A stretch of DNA of 64,000 nt from Bactericera cockerelli (GCA_024516035.1 CM044957.1:15386564-15450563); one strand, 5' to 3'; shown: positions 24,393 to 35,639, numbered from the stretch's first letter. Numbers and translations: made by a program. The notes: generated from the sequence alone by a model not told the origin.

Positions 24393-24428
<36 letters not shown>

Positions 24429-26540
24429 ACCCTATCAAGAACTAGTGTCAAACCAAAAGTGCAATCTCCTGTGGAGATCACATCTATGTGCAGTACACAT
24501 TTTTTTGTGTGATGTTCTTCTCTCACTCTACCTTTTGCAAACGTACTTGGGGTTGACATTGTTCAATCTATTTCTTATGGTTGAAGTTGGTTGGTTCTGG
24601 CCTTTTTTCAAGTGCAATTGACTTATGATTATATGTATTAATTTCTTAGGTATTAGACTTATTTAACATAGTGTATAGTGTTATTAGGTCCTTACTAACC
24701 AATCAGATTAATTCTATTTTGGAGCAGTGTGAGTTGCTCAGTGACTAGTGACTCAGAAGCAGTCATTATTGCATGGAACACTTGCTTGAATACCTCTATA
24801 CTGTGGACATTGATTTCCACACATTCATCCAGTAACTTCACTAGAGGCTCTCCAATAACAGATTGCAGCTCATTGTGTGCTGGAAAATAAAGTTAAAATA
24901 TTATTTTTGCTATCTTCTTCTCTTTATTTTCAATAGGAACTTTTTAACTAGGTATCAGGTGGATAAGAAAAGAATATGAAACATTCTAGTTTCACAATAC
25001 TTGGTGATGGGGAACTAGTACTTACCTATACAAAATTTTGTTTTTTTTTTACTCTGGTAATAGGTATATAATGCCATTAATGACTAATAGTAGCTATTAG
25101 CTAACTATCAAATAATATCTACTGAGTTGTGTCTACAAGTACCCAGTAACAAGTAGCTAAAATCCAAAAATCTTTGCCCTCATTTAAATTGCTTTTTTCT
25201 TCCTCCTTGCTCAAAGTATTTACCCATAGCCATTTTAAACCAAGGGTGTTATAGATGTCAGTGTTTGGATGCAAAGAAAATGGTTAAAGATATCTACCAT
25301 TGGAATAAACAAACCTGAAATATTTTTCTTTATCTGCTCCAGTTGTTTGAATCCACACAGCACTTCAAATTTGGACAATGCTATAGCCAGCTCAGGCTTG
25401 TGATTTTCATCTTTGTAAATTTCAGGGAATTCTCTATGAAGGTTCACAGCTTGTTCCTTACAGAAATAGAAAGCACGTCATTTAAAAGAAAAATTAATTA
25501 ACAAAAAAAAAAAAAAAAAAATACAATTAAATCAATTACCTAGGTAAACAATTTATTGAGAATGATAGATTATTAAATAAAAATATGAAAAATTGATACA
25601 TAACTATAATGACCAAAGTTAAAGTCATTTGCTATACACCTCATGGTTGTAAATGGAAGTACCTACCAAATATAATATTATAATAACCTAATGATGAAAA
25701 CAAGAAAAAAATTAATTGAAGATGCTCACAAAAAAAAATTGATGTACCTAGAGACTGAATAATATAAAAAATACATAGGTTTTTTTTTGAATTTTTTAAA
25801 TTGGTTAATTATTAACAAAGTTACAATGAAGTAAAAATGAAGACTGTGATTGAACTGCACATGCTGGTGATGACACCACAGACACAATGAAAGAGATGGG
25901 TGATGCCCAGTAAATACTTTTACTCATAACATTTGATACTTTTGTGTGTGACATCATTGCCATGAATATGGAACATCTAGAACATGCTGACATTGAAACA
26001 CTGTAAATCAAAAACAAAATCTCTACTTTTTTGGTACTTTTTAATTGAACAAAAAATCTTATCATAGAAGAGTCTTTTCAAATTAACTAGGTATTATCTT
26101 AAATTGTTTAAAAACAAGTTCAAAATACAGTGTGACATTGCTGTATCCTCTACCATAAAAAGTTGAAATGACTCCAAAAGTATAATTTTTATACCTACAA
26201 GTGTAAAATATCTTACCTTGGAAGGATGCATTTGAATGGAGAGAGCTTTATTAACAGACAGAACTTTCAGTAAGAAAGGTAACTTAGCATTAAACTTGGA
26301 GGAAACTTCCTTCCCAAGAAAGCTAGGATTTTTCTGAATCCAGAAGTCTAGGTTTTCAAATTCATCAGAGTTATCAGCACTAATGTAGGATGGTCCTGAG
26401 GGGTGAGTGCCAAGCCAGAGTTCAGCATAGTGCTTGCCTTCATCTACAGTTCCACCTGCTGCTTTTAGTAGTTGAGCAACTTTACTCTTTAAGCCAATCT
26501 TACCCCAGTCATAAATCTGGAGAGAATATTTAAGTTCCAT
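22393..26540 (-). CDS. MPI: Mannose-6-phosphate isomerase (type I, zinc)
   Basis: Six coding exons on the minus strand: 26540-26217, 25456-25315, 24879-24700, 23923-23759, 23277-23075 and 22605-22393. They join to 1227 bp, 408 aa, against 423 in human. Phases agree at every junction. The enzyme interconverts fructose-6-phosphate and mannose-6-phosphate in the cytosol and feeds GDP-mannose for glycosylation. Family marks seen: YDWGKIG near residues 10-16; IQMHP (Gln103 and His105, zinc ligands by family knowledge); HKPE (Glu130); NEPHAYLKG (His265); [10 protein letters not shown] (Arg284, catalytic by family knowledge). No frameshift or stop. It is divergent from EMC2 and convergent with the collagen gene. 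Introns hold SINE and RTE-like repeat scraps. The ATG was chosen because it opens directly into the conserved N terminus and stops or splice-like sequence lie upstream. Confidence 0.95.
22679..22877 (+). mobile_element. 5S rRNA-derived SINE in MPI intron 5
   Basis: Carries GTTGAATGCACCGGTTCTCG and CACCGAAGTTAAGCAACGTC from 5S rRNA, but the region of the 5S C box is lost (GGTGAAGACTTCGTGATGCT). The core GGCTGGGTGAGGTTAATGTG and tail GACCATGCAGTTGAAAGC follow. Antisense to MPI. Confidence 0.8.
23075..23277 (-). CDS. MPI: MPI coding exon 5
   Basis: 203 bp from CTCCAG| to AAA|GTAAGT. It encodes [20 protein letters not shown], the strongest family signature, with the active-site Arg284. Confidence 0.95.
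23759..23923 (-). CDS. MPI: MPI coding exon 4
   Basis: 165 bp from GTTGCAG| to GGAG|GTGATT. It encodes FPGDSGCF and GANEPHAYLKG with the last zinc-binding His265. Confidence 0.94.
24700..24879 (-). CDS. MPI: MPI coding exon 3
   Basis: 180 bp between TTTCCAG| and |GTTAGTAAGG. It encodes the helical, poorly conserved middle domain (AHNELQSVIG ... LLQNRINLIG). Phase 1 at both ends. Confidence 0.88.
25315..25456 (-). CDS. MPI: MPI coding exon 2
   Basis: Starts EQAVNLHREFP after TGTAAG| and ends CAG|GTTTGT in phase 1. It holds the ENHKPELAIAL block with the Glu130 zinc ligand. Confidence 0.94.
26217..26540 (-). CDS. MPI: MPI coding exon 1
   Basis: Codons 1-108, from ATG to QMHPSK, with donor AAG|GTAAGA in phase 0. 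It carries two of the zinc ligands of the family (Gln103, His105). Confidence 0.94.
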
Positions 26541-27228
26541 AGTTTTATCACAATCAAATTTAATTTTTATCCCTAAATTAAAACACAGAATAGTGGCTAC
26601 TTATGAACACTTTTCACTATCATAAAGGATAACTTGAATAGCTAAACAGGACTACTAAGTTCATAGAATAGTTTAAACGTGAATTCCTAATCATTAGCGC
26701 ATTGATATTGATAACAAACAAAGACACATTACTCATTTTCATGGGATACTTCAACGTGTAAAATTATTATCAGCAGTGCTCACTGATAACACAATAAAAT
26801 TAGGGATAAGTGATAACGAAAACTGGAAATTCATATTTTGAAATATAAAATTAAATGGCGGGAAAAATATTACCTCTGTGGTGCTGCAATGAGGCTGATT
26901 TTTCTGGTCAAACATTTCAAAGTGAAGCCATTTCTAAAGAAGCCATTGATATTCGTGAAGCTGGTTACAGATTTATGAAACGTCACTCAAAAATAAATAC
27001 ACAAATTGACAGAATTGATAATCACTGATAAAATTGTTAATAGATTATCTCCTGTCTCCTGATACTGATGAGAGCTAATTTATTTCTATAAAGTTTATCT
27101 AAATCAGCTTAATCAGGAAGCATTAATTTTCATTTAATCAAACATTCTGATATTTTTTTAATCTGAAGCCAACACCTCAAGTTAGTTCTCTTCTTTAGTA
27201 CTTTCTGGAAATATCACCTCAGCCTTCA
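26541..27228. promoter_or_regulatory. Divergent MPI / EMC2 promoter region
   Basis: 688 bp separate the two start codons. On the minus strand a donor ACAGAG|GTAATA (exon end 26874) and an acceptor ATTTAG| (exon start 26572) suggest a non-coding first MPI exon extending right of 26874. If so, the shared promoter narrows to about 27.0-27.2 kb. That exon would hold a short upstream ORF beginning MFDQ that ends at a TAA just past the junction. The splice model is inference. No TATA box stands out. Confidence 0.45.
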
Positions 27229-27259
27229 ATGGAAGTGACCAAAAATTTGAGTTGGAACA
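27229..27259 (+). CDS. EMC2: EMC2 coding exon 1 (31 bp)
   Basis: Ten codons plus one base with donor ACA|GTAAGT. It restores the phase of the next exon exactly (A|GA gives Arg) and matches the family start, so this tiny exon is preferred over any ATG in exon 2. Confidence 0.82.
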
Positions 27260-30200
27260 GTAAGTAGCTAAGAAAAATCTTATAAATCTATAGCATTAAT
27301 GACATTGAACTCAAACTATTTCAAGCCTAAAGATTGCCTTCACCTTTGATGTATTTTAGATGCCATTATTAGGTATCTGCTTAAAATATGATCTTACTGG
27401 CATCTCAATGTGTCACATATTTATCAGATGTGAAACTTATGAGAACAGTTATTACACTTTGATGTAGGTTGAAAGGTAGAGATGTAAAAAAAGCAAACTC
27501 AGTACCACAATCAATAAAGCAGCTGACTTGCTTGTGACCTGGAGGACCATGGTTTTTATTCCAAGCAGTAGGAGTATTAATAAGATTGTGTTTGAGCTAT
27601 TTGATAGGTATTGCTCTTGTATTGCTCAGATATTATTATCTTACTCATTCATTAATTACTTGGTTTGTATATCTCTGGAACAATAACACCTCTATAACTG
27701 CAAAATAAAAATTAAGGTTTTCCTTATGATTGAGATGTGCAATTCTTATGATTGCTACTTAACACTTAGACGACCGGCATGGTTTTTCGTGAATTCTCTT
27801 GTGGGACCGGCGATAATGCAGCTATACCAACCCCGTGTACCACCGGCGGTACACCCGGTCCATTCTGTACAAACGTGCGTGTACCACCGGTGGTACACCC
27901 GGTCGTCTAAGTGTTAAAATAAGATCCCAGCCTACAGGAAAATCATAGCAGCCAGTACCTATGAATTAATTTTGGTTGATAATCTAACGTTAGCAAAAGC
28001 TGCGTTTTTCTTTTGGATTAAAAAAAAAAAAAAAAAATCCAGGTTTGGTTTTTCCAAATATTTCTATTTTCTTCCAAGTTTAGCTTCCCCCACTATTCAT
28101 GAAAGAAAAATGTGTTTCGGTACTTTTAAAGATAAACAATGGAAAAATTAAAACAAACCAGGAATAAAGAAATGGAAGCAAGAAGTTTATAAATCCATTT
28201 TGGTTAATCAACCTGAAGAAAATTTCTCCTCCTTTTGTTTTTTTCCAAAAGAATAATGACTCTTCCAGTTCATCCATTTTATTCCATTTGAATCCATTTT
28301 GGTTAGACAGAAAAGTACGGTAAAGTTTACCGTGACATCTCTGGTTGAAAATTGTACAGATTAAACCTAAAATTGAATGACAGTAAACTATTATAGTGCT
28401 CTTGTTTACAGGAGCAAGAGATATTCTCAAGGATTGGAAAGAAAACAATCATCGTAGAAGTGTTGAAGTTGTTGAAATATGGGAAACAGTTCTTTCATCC
28501 AAGATCAACAAACTAGGAGATGACCGTAAGTTCCTTTTTTATATAAATAAATGCATTGTTTTTGTTCTAACTAGCTTAACTTAAGTGGAAAAGTTAGCTA
28601 GTTCTGAACCATAAAGAACAAAAAAAGAAATCAATAAATTTCTTTTTAAGCCATTAAACCCTTGGGAAACTTGTTAGTGTTGGCTAGTTTGTTCTCTGTT
28701 TATAGTCCTCTAGCAAGACACTAGTCTCCTCCCTGTTTATTATCCCCCAGCCAAACAAAGAAATGCATTGATTCAAGTAGTTCTAGAATGATCTAGACAA
28801 ATTGTCTAGGACAAACAGTAAAGTTTCTTTCTAAATTTAAGGTATAAATTAGTTTAATTCAATTTTATTATTAGTGATGGTTTAGGTTTATGGACAGAAT
28901 GACTGAATATTGGGTAGAATCTAGACAAAAGTCTAAATGATTCTCAGGAAGTACTTACTATTAAGCTTATGCATAATTTACTAAAATCTTCTACTGTATC
29001 ATTGTTTCCATAGTATAATTATTAGTTCCTTGAAAATTTCCTATGAGCCAACCTGGCAAGAGATCATCACCTGTATGTTGTTATTCTAACAAATACCTTG
29101 AATAATTCAAATTCAAGAATAACTCTAACTTCATTGTTTAATCACAAATATTCCAGGCTTTGCAGTGTTGGAGCAGGTTAGCTTAGCTGCTTTAGATTGC
29201 AACAGAATTGATGTGGCTGCAGCCTGTATACATTCTCTTATCAAAGAATTCCCCAATAGTCTACGAGTCAGAACTCTTATTGTCATGAAATTAGAAGCCC
29301 AAGAAAGGTAAAAATTAAATAACATTTTAAAATGATTAAGATGTGGTCTATGTGAAGATAATTAAGAATTATTTTTAGTATCCTTGAGATCACAAAATAA
29401 GGTACCTTGAATAACATTTCCAAGTGGACAAAATATTGAATAGCCATAGATGTATAATTGAAAGTATTGAAGCCATGTCACTAACTCCATATCTTAATTG
29501 TACCAACACTCTATGTTTATACAGTAAAAACGGATAAAGAAATAATATTTTTACTGGCCTGTGTACCTATTAAGTATAACAAAATAAATATGGTACCTTA
29601 CAAAATTGATCATGGTAGTGGTATTCTAAGCCACTTGTGTACACTTGTACAGCTAAGGCAAATATTTATTTATTTTGTAATCAGAGTTAATATTATTATC
29701 AGTTACCAATGAATATTATTCAAAATATTTAGAGCAGCATTCATAAACTCTCCTTGAGTGAATTTATTGTTTGTAGAGTATTCTGAAGAGATTCTTTGCT
29801 AATAGGTTAATGAGAAATAAACCATAGTGGAATAATGCTTCCACAGAAATTCTATTGCCAAGTCTTGGAGAAACGTTGCCTCAAAATCAGTCTCGAAATT
29901 AATACATCGGTGGTTGGGTGGAAGAGCTCCCTTGGGAGAATCCTGCCACGTTAAACAAAGCCATTCATCATTTCCTACACCTTTTCCCATTTAGACGAGG
30001 TCGGTGTTGCTCGATAGAGCCCTCCCCTCCACTTGGTCCTATCCTGCCACTCGTCAACTCTCATTCCCTTCTCTCTTATATCTTTATTCACACCTCCCAT
30101 TTCTTCTTTGGTCTACCTCTCTTTCTTCCTCCTCTCACCTCTATTCTCCCAACTTTCTTACTCACATAATTTTCGTCTCTTCTTTCGACATGCCCATACC

Positions 30201-33042
30201 ATTGGGCATCTTTTCTCCTGTATCTTTTTTTGTAACTTCTGTCACCTTGATTCTGTTTCTAATTTCTTCTTTCTTTATTCTTTCCTTCCAATCTATTCTC
30301 ATGTGCTTTCTTAAGGGGCCAAGTTTCACAAAGCCATTAAAAAAAAAAAATCTCTTATCTATTGTATTTATTTTTTCTTCAAGATATGATGAAGCATTGG
30401 AACAGTTAGACACTATCATCAAGGTTGATGAAACCAACTCTACTGCCCGAAAGCGAAAGATTTGCATCCTTAAGGCAAGAAACAAAATCCCAGAGGCCAT
30501 TAAAGAGTTGACTGAATATCTGAAGAAGTTTTTGACGGACCAAGAAACCTGGCAGGAACTGTGCGACTTGTATTTAGCTGAGGGTAGGTATTAGTTTTAA
30601 TTTAGGAAAAGATGCTGCTGTACGAAAATGAAGAAAAGAAACGAGATTTTTAGTAGTGAGCTACTTATTTAACGAAATTGTAGGAAAAAAGTAGATGTAG
30701 ATGAAATTGTAGCAATGTGAATCAGGATATTGGTGCAAAGAATTTATTTGAAATTTACAAAAAATTCAAAACCTGTTAACACTTTTGCAAAACAACAGAT
30801 TTAATTCAAGTTATTATTTATAATGGTAATCTGTTTGGCAGTAACTCCTTACTACTCTCCACTTCTCATGCTCCTGTGCCTAACTTAATGATTGGGGAAG
30901 GTTTGATGGTAAAACTACAAAATAATTCGTTCAAATTTTATGGTTGGTTTTTGTGAATTTCTCAATTCCTGCTATGTTCTCATTTTTAATTTCTATGGTA
31001 ACAATTCTGCAGTCTCAGCTACTATCTAAATAAGTTGGGTGTCTCCTAATGTTGTTTTTGTAAAGAAGTTCCAGAGACAGCAAAACACATTCTATGTAAA
31101 TGTGGTGCAGTTTATTTACATGTTAGTTTTCTTTTAGAGCAACAAGGGCTTATCAGAAAATATCTATTAAAGGTCGCAGTGACAAAAAGCTTTCGTAGCC
31201 GACAGCCCTGCTTATGCCAATACCATGGTAAAACTATTCAAAAGTGGGTAACAGTGGAACACAGGAGATTTTGCAATGATATATTTTAAACCAAAAATTT
31301 CAGGTGGACTTATTATTTTTACCTATCTTTTATTAGTTTACAGTGGGGTGTGTCGACAGCCAAAGTTGTACACACCACTGTATTTATACAATTCCTGTTC
31401 ACAGGTGACTACTCCAAGGCAGCTTTCTGCATGGAAGAGCTGATTCTTCACCACCCTCACAACCATCTCCTGCACCAGCGCTACGCAGACATTCTCTACA
31501 CGCAGGTGAGCTCCAGTCCAATCCTCCATGATCCCTTTTATAAAATAAGAATATACTCGTAGACGTACACCGCAGTAAAAATGTCCCATACTTGTTCTCT
31601 AATCATTCATGTGATTGTAACGTCTGATATAAAATAAAAATATACTCGTAGGACGTAGACCGCAGTAAAAATGTCCCATACTTGTTCTCTAATCATTCAT
31701 GTGATTGTAACGTCTGATATAAAATAAAAAATATACTCGTAGGACGTAGACCGCAGTAAAAAATGTCCCATACTTGTTCTCTAATCATTCATGTGATTGT
31801 AACGTCTGATATAAAATAAAAATATACTCGTAGGACGTAGACCGCAGTAAAAATGTCCCATACTTGTTCTCTAATCATTCATGTGATTGTAACGTCTGAT
31901 ATAAAATAAAAATATACTCGTAGGACGTAGACCGCAGTAAAAATGTCCCATACTTGTTCTCTAATCATTCATGTGATTGTAACGTCTGATATAAAATAAA
32001 AATATACTCGTAGGACGTAGACCGCAGTAAAAATGTCCCATACTTGTTCTCTAATCATTCATGTGATTGTAACGTCTGATATAATATAAAAATATACTCG
32101 TAGGACGTAGACCGCAGTAAAAATGTCCCATACTTGTTCTCTAATCATTCATGTGATTGTAACGTCTGATATAAAATAAAAATATACTCGTAGGACGTAG
32201 ACCGCAGTAAAAATGTCCCATACTTGTTCTCTAATCATTCATGTGATTGTAACGTCTGAATTGTGTGAGTTGTTGATATTTTTCATGGAGGCATAAGTTA
32301 TGGAGAACTCGTAATGCCTCAACCCTGTCACATTGACAAACTATTTAATATGGCTTCAAAAGCATGTAAGAAGAAGAAGAATTAGTTTGTTATTGTTGTG
32401 ATTTCCTCTGTGTTCCAGCTATCCAAAATGGCGGATTTTTATGTGACAAGTTCATTACCCATGAAGTACATACGTTATGAGTTCTCCATTACTTATTTCT
32501 CTATGGCATTTTTACTCCGAAGTATCCTGGTAGATCAGTGGTAAAGGCACTCTGTGAATCCAAAGATTCCAGAGCTCGTGGGTTCAAAACCCAGCCGGGA
32601 CATGACAAGTTATCTTCCCATTTGGATTTTTTACCACATAATAATACGTTTTGGGCTAACTGCTGGAATAATGGGACTTTAGTAGTCTTAATCGGGCAGT
32701 ACAAATAAGGCGATATTATTATTATTATCTTACTATAACCGCGCCCTGACAATATATTTCTATAATGTCAAATTCTCCCCCCAGGGTGGTCTGGATCACC
32801 TGGAGCAAGCCGTCAGCCACTATCTTCTCGCCTCTCAACTCAATGCCAGCAACTGCAGAGCTCTCTTCGGTCTGCTCTTGTGTTGCCACCAATTGGCGGC
32901 CTCGAGTAAAACTCCGGCCGCCAAGAAGAAAGAAGCCGCCAAGCGTGTGGTGTGGACTACCAAGCGACTGGAGGCGCTCTATGCAGAACAGACCGGCAGT
33001 GGACAGCTGACGGAACTATTGGCAGGCTTGCAGCTCAGCTAG
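27229..33042 (+). CDS. EMC2: ER membrane protein complex subunit 2 (TPR protein)
   Basis: Six exons: 27229-27259, 28412-28525, 29157-29307, 30384-30583, 31405-31505 and 32785-33042. They sum to 855 bp, 284 aa (human 297), with matching phases throughout. EMC2 is the cytosolic TPR scaffold of the ER membrane complex, which inserts tail-anchored and multipass membrane proteins. Family marks: [17 protein letters not shown]; then the TPR helices [45 protein letters not shown] and [19 protein letters not shown]. The start is a 31-bp exon, ATGGAAGTGACC..., ending A|GTAAGT, encoding [10 protein letters not shown]. It aligns with the start of the human protein (DVTWEE). The C-terminal exon has a Lys-rich loop ([10 protein letters not shown]). 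Introns contain a piggyBac-like MITE, a 90-bp minisatellite and a tRNA-SINE. Confidence 0.94.
27759..27917. mobile_element. 159-bp piggyBac-like MITE in EMC2 intron 1
   Basis: TTAA at both ends, then inverted CACTTAGACGACCGG / CCGGTCGTCTAAGTG. Inside are two GTGTACCACCGG[C/T]GGTACACC units, one a perfect 16-bp palindrome (GTACCACCGGTGGTAC). A TTAA duplication is the piggyBac hallmark; the ends do not begin with the usual CCC. GC-rich compared with its surroundings. Confidence 0.7.
28412..28525 (+). CDS. EMC2: EMC2 coding exon 2
   Basis: 114 bp from TTTACAG| to GACC|GTAAGT. It encodes [12 protein letters not shown] ... NKLGDD. Confidence 0.9.
29157..29307 (+). CDS. EMC2: EMC2 coding exon 3
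   Basis: 151 bp from ATTCCAG| to AAAG|GTAAAA. It encodes [18 protein letters not shown] ... KLEAQE, the first TPR helices. Confidence 0.9.
30050..30380. repeat. Pyrimidine-rich tract before EMC2 exon 4
   Basis: About 330 bp strongly rich in C and T on the plus strand, ending at the exon 4 acceptor. Confidence 0.5.
30384..30583 (+). CDS. EMC2: EMC2 coding exon 4
   Basis: 200 bp after CTTCAAG|, encoding [16 protein letters not shown] through DLYLAE. A 300-bp pyrimidine-rich stretch (about 30050-30380) leads into its acceptor. Donor GAGG|GTAGGT. Confidence 0.93.
31405..31505 (+). CDS. EMC2: EMC2 coding exon 5
   Basis: 101 bp between TTCACAG| and CAG|GTGAGC, encoding [20 protein letters not shown] and YADILYTQ. 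The 90-bp tandem repeat starts about 30 bp after its donor. Confidence 0.93.
31536..32260 (+). repeat. 90-bp minisatellite, 8 copies, in EMC2 intron 5
   Basis: The unit runs TATACTCGTAGGACGTAGAC ... CATGTGATTGTAACGTCTGA. The ACGTCTGA motif recurs every 90 bp from about 31620 to 32260. The first unit is diverged (TCGTAGACGTACACCG); the others differ by only a few bases or one-base A insertions. Confidence 0.95.
32521..32735 (+). mobile_element. tRNA-derived SINE, family C, in the last EMC2 intron
   Basis: The head CTGGTAGATCAGTGGTAAAG ... GGGTTCAAAACCCAGCCGG is tRNA-like. The body is ACATGACAAGTTATCTTCCC and the end a (TTA)n run. Confidence 0.75.
32785..33042 (+). CDS. EMC2: EMC2 coding exon 6 with stop
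   Basis: 258 bp after CCCCCCAG|, 85 codons and TAG. It encodes [17 protein letters not shown], then the alanine/lysine-rich segment and a leucine-rich end (LLAGLQLS). Confidence 0.92.
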   Translation, partial: GGLDHLEQAVSHYLLASQLNASNCRALFGLLLCCHQLAASSKTPAAKKKEAAKRVVWTTKRLEALYAEQTGSGQLTELLAGLQLS

Positions 33043-33141
33043 TGAAGCGGATACTGAGCTAGTGGACTGTGGCGTGTGATGGGATTGTTTATCTATATGC
33101 ATTTTATTTTTAAAATATTAGAAAGTTTTGTTTACAAAGTG

Positions 33142-33147
33142 AATAAA
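33142..33147 (+). promoter_or_regulatory. EMC2: EMC2 poly(A) signal candidate
   Basis: AATAAA 100 bases after the EMC2 stop codon in a short AT-rich 3' UTR. Confidence 0.6.
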
Positions 33148-33339
33148 TCTAAATATGAAAAGAAGATTTCGTTGAAGATACCTTCTGAATGAAGACACCC
33201 TCATTCCAGAAAGCACTCTCACTCTCATAATCCCCAAATCTTGGTTTCAACCGTCATATTTCGTTCAAAAACCCCAATCCAAATTATTGTTTACCCAAAT
33301 AACCCAGAGATTTGGGTAAACTTTTCTTTTCTAAAAAAG

Positions 33340-33492
33340 ATTGGCTCTGCCTTTCAACGCGTTTCTGGTGATTCTCGCTCCAATCAGTTCCTGATACCAA
33401 AAATATCACAGGCCATCCAAAGGGGCAATAGCTCGAGCATCAGAGGCACGCTTCCTCTCGGTAGTGAGTTTGAAGAAATGTTTTACCTTTGA
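33340..33492 (+). pseudogene. Unrecognised C-terminal coding scrap (QRGN peptide), copy 1
   Basis: An in-frame stretch of 50 codons and TGA after a CTAAAAAAG| acceptor-like site. It ends QAIQRGNSSSIRGTLP ... SEFEEMFYL. It resembles the frame at 44227-44445 (LAVQRGNAASMLSALP ... AEFVEVYDH). It lies inside a pair of inverted sequences (TCATAATCCCCAAATCT at about 33225 and its complement at about 33531-33547), so it may be cargo of a MITE. I do not recognise the protein. Confidence 0.4.
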
Positions 33493-34506
33493 AATATATC
33501 TCCTAATAATAGTTTTAAAAAAAAACCCAGAGATTTGGGGATTATGAGAATGAGAAAACTTACTAAAACAAGGCCGAGTTCACACTCTAGTTCAAGTCAG
33601 TACACTTTGGTCCTTTCAGAATATTCTTAAAAAACAGCCGTCTGTCGTGAGCTGTGCCGCTAGAGTCAATACTCACATTTGAAATCCAGAGAGACTGTTT
33701 GACCGTGTTGAATCTTTATTTTCCTGTGAATGGTGTGTTGGATAATTTTGTTTGCACTAGAGTGTGTTAGTGTGAATTGACTTTTAGGATGGACACAATG
33801 ATTTATAGTACTTATTCCAAATTCTTTTCTGCACACCGGATAGTTATTATTAATCTTTAATGTTAATTCTACATCAGAAGACATACATCTTTTTCTTTAG
33901 TTAAAGATTAATTAATAACAATCAAGACACCAATACGCTGCACCAAACATTAAAATAAAAGTCCTGATACAATTTCATTAAACGAGAGGTTTGACGTGGG
34001 TTCAGAATTTTTATTTTCGTCAAGATTAAACCATCATGCAGTTCTCATTTGATGAGACAAGTATCTACTTTACATATACTAATCAAGGTTGACCAGAGAC
34101 AAGAATTCTACATAGACATTTTTTTCCTTCATATTCTCTTTTTTCTCTTTCTTTTTGTTGATCAACCAACTATTTGATCCCACTAATGAATTCATATTAT
34201 CCTATCTATAAATCAAAAGAATCCACCAATGGATATGTCTTTGTTTCAATTCGTATGTTTAAAAATACCTCAACTTAATACCTTATGTTTGCTGAGTATG
34301 GTGTATTTCGTAGACATTGTCTGTCAAGAGTAGATCATGTTTAAAAAATATATAGTAATTTCTTTGGGCACCTATATTGAAAGGTGTGCATTTAACTGCT
34401 GTATTGTCAAAATATTTTATTTATTTTTTACTCCCTTCAAAGTGCTTAGGTCCTATCAAGACGGAGCTTTTACCGATAAAAGTTGTCAGAAATCATTTTT
34501 TTTAAA

Positions 34507-34801
34507 GGTGAATGTTTTACAGCCTTTTTTATTTCTTAGCCATGAAATAGGACCTACTGTAGACGCTTGTAGTCTGTGTTGTAGTCTGCCCACCCCGTGT
34601 ATGTTATGCCTCCCCTCTGATGGGCGAAAAGTGACACAATACTTCCCATTAAGGTGCTGGGTCAACACGAGCGCACCGGAAGGTATCCCTTACAAACAAC
34701 TGTAACCAAATTTTCAAGACAAATTTTTGTCGGCGCGGGGGTTCGAACCCGGGACCTTCCGCATGGCAAGCGAGTGCTTAAACACTGAGCTATTCATGCG
34801 T
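34507..34801 (-). mobile_element. tRNA-Gly-like SINE, family B
   Basis: The minus strand starts with a tRNA-like unit (AATAGCTCAGTGTTTAAGCA, CTTGCCATG anticodon-loop region, GGTTCGAACCCC B box). A 220-bp body follows, with TGCTCGTGTTGACCCAGC-like and GGCTAAGAAATAAAA stretches. Confidence 0.8.
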
Positions 34802-35227
34802 ATTTACTTTTAAATTTTTAAAATGCTATTGTATTTACTTTTAAAAAATGAATATGATTAAAAAACCTCCTGTATTTCACTTACACACTCACGTCTGGTC
34901 AGCGCCTGATCGCTGGTACTTTATGCAGAATGAAAGCGTCTTTTACGGTGATTGATACAATTTTTTTGAACTTTGAATTTAAATTTTCGACATGTGTATT
35001 AAAGAAAGAGTCCACTAAGCCACGAGTTGAATTTTATTCAATAATAAATTAGCATATTTACGCTGACTGATCAAAAGAAGAAGAAGAAAAAAACAAAGAA
35101 AAAAAAACACAACCTGACTTATTTAGTCTTCAACCGATATTTTACCCGCGATTGAAATATTAGATAGGTACTATAGCAATCGGAAATTTTGGAATTTTCT
35201 GATAAGACCACAATCAAAAATGAAACT

Positions 35228-35430
35228 AGCCAGCATCGATGGCGCTTTCTCGTAGGATCACCGAAGTTAAGCAACGTCCAGCAAGGTGAAGACTTCGTGA
35301 TGCTGCCGTTCCGGCCCAATCTAGGCTGGGTGAGGTTAATGTGGGTAGCAGGTTTGTGAGTTTCCTGCGAACGCAGGGTAACACCCTCATCGTGAAATGA
35401 CTATGCTGTTGAAAGCGACGTTAAACCCAA
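35228..35430 (+). mobile_element. 5S rRNA-derived SINE, internally deleted type
   Basis: Shares the junction GGTGAAGACTTCGTGATGCT with the copy at 22679, so both derive from one deleted source. It ends GTTGAAAGCGACGTTAAACC. Confidence 0.8.
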
Positions 35431-35514
35431 AAAAGAAGGAAAAATGAAACTTCCTCCCTTGTTCCAGAAAGTCGTGTGATGTTCACACCAATGTATTTTT
35501 AAAACAAACTCTAA

Positions 35515-35625
35515 GGGCGAAATTAATGGACAAATTCTATATCACAAGGCATTGTTAAGCATCGGTTTTCCCTATCTTACACAGTACGCAATCCGTGACT
35601 TAGCGGTATTACAAAAACGTCTATC
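35515..35625. mobile_element. PIF/Harbinger-like MITE, one end lost
   Basis: Left end GGGCGAAATTAATGGAC is intact. The right end stops at AAAACGTCTAT without the GCCC terminus, and 12 bases are missing inside (TTAGCGGTATT). Confidence 0.7.
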
Positions 35626-35639
35626 AAAAACAAAAATGC

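Noticed and set aside
27481..27570. tRNA-like sequence near AGCAGCTGACTTGCTTG
   Set aside because: The B box is too decayed to assign to any SINE family.
31536..32260. CRISPR array
   Set aside because: The whole 90-bp unit is repeated without unique spacers; it is a tandem minisatellite in an animal intron.
34735..34800. Functional tRNA genes at the GGTTCGAACCC sites (34.7, 44.0, 47.7, 52.1 and 59.3 kb)
   Set aside because: All are heads of the same SINE with a constant 220-bp body and poorly paired stems.
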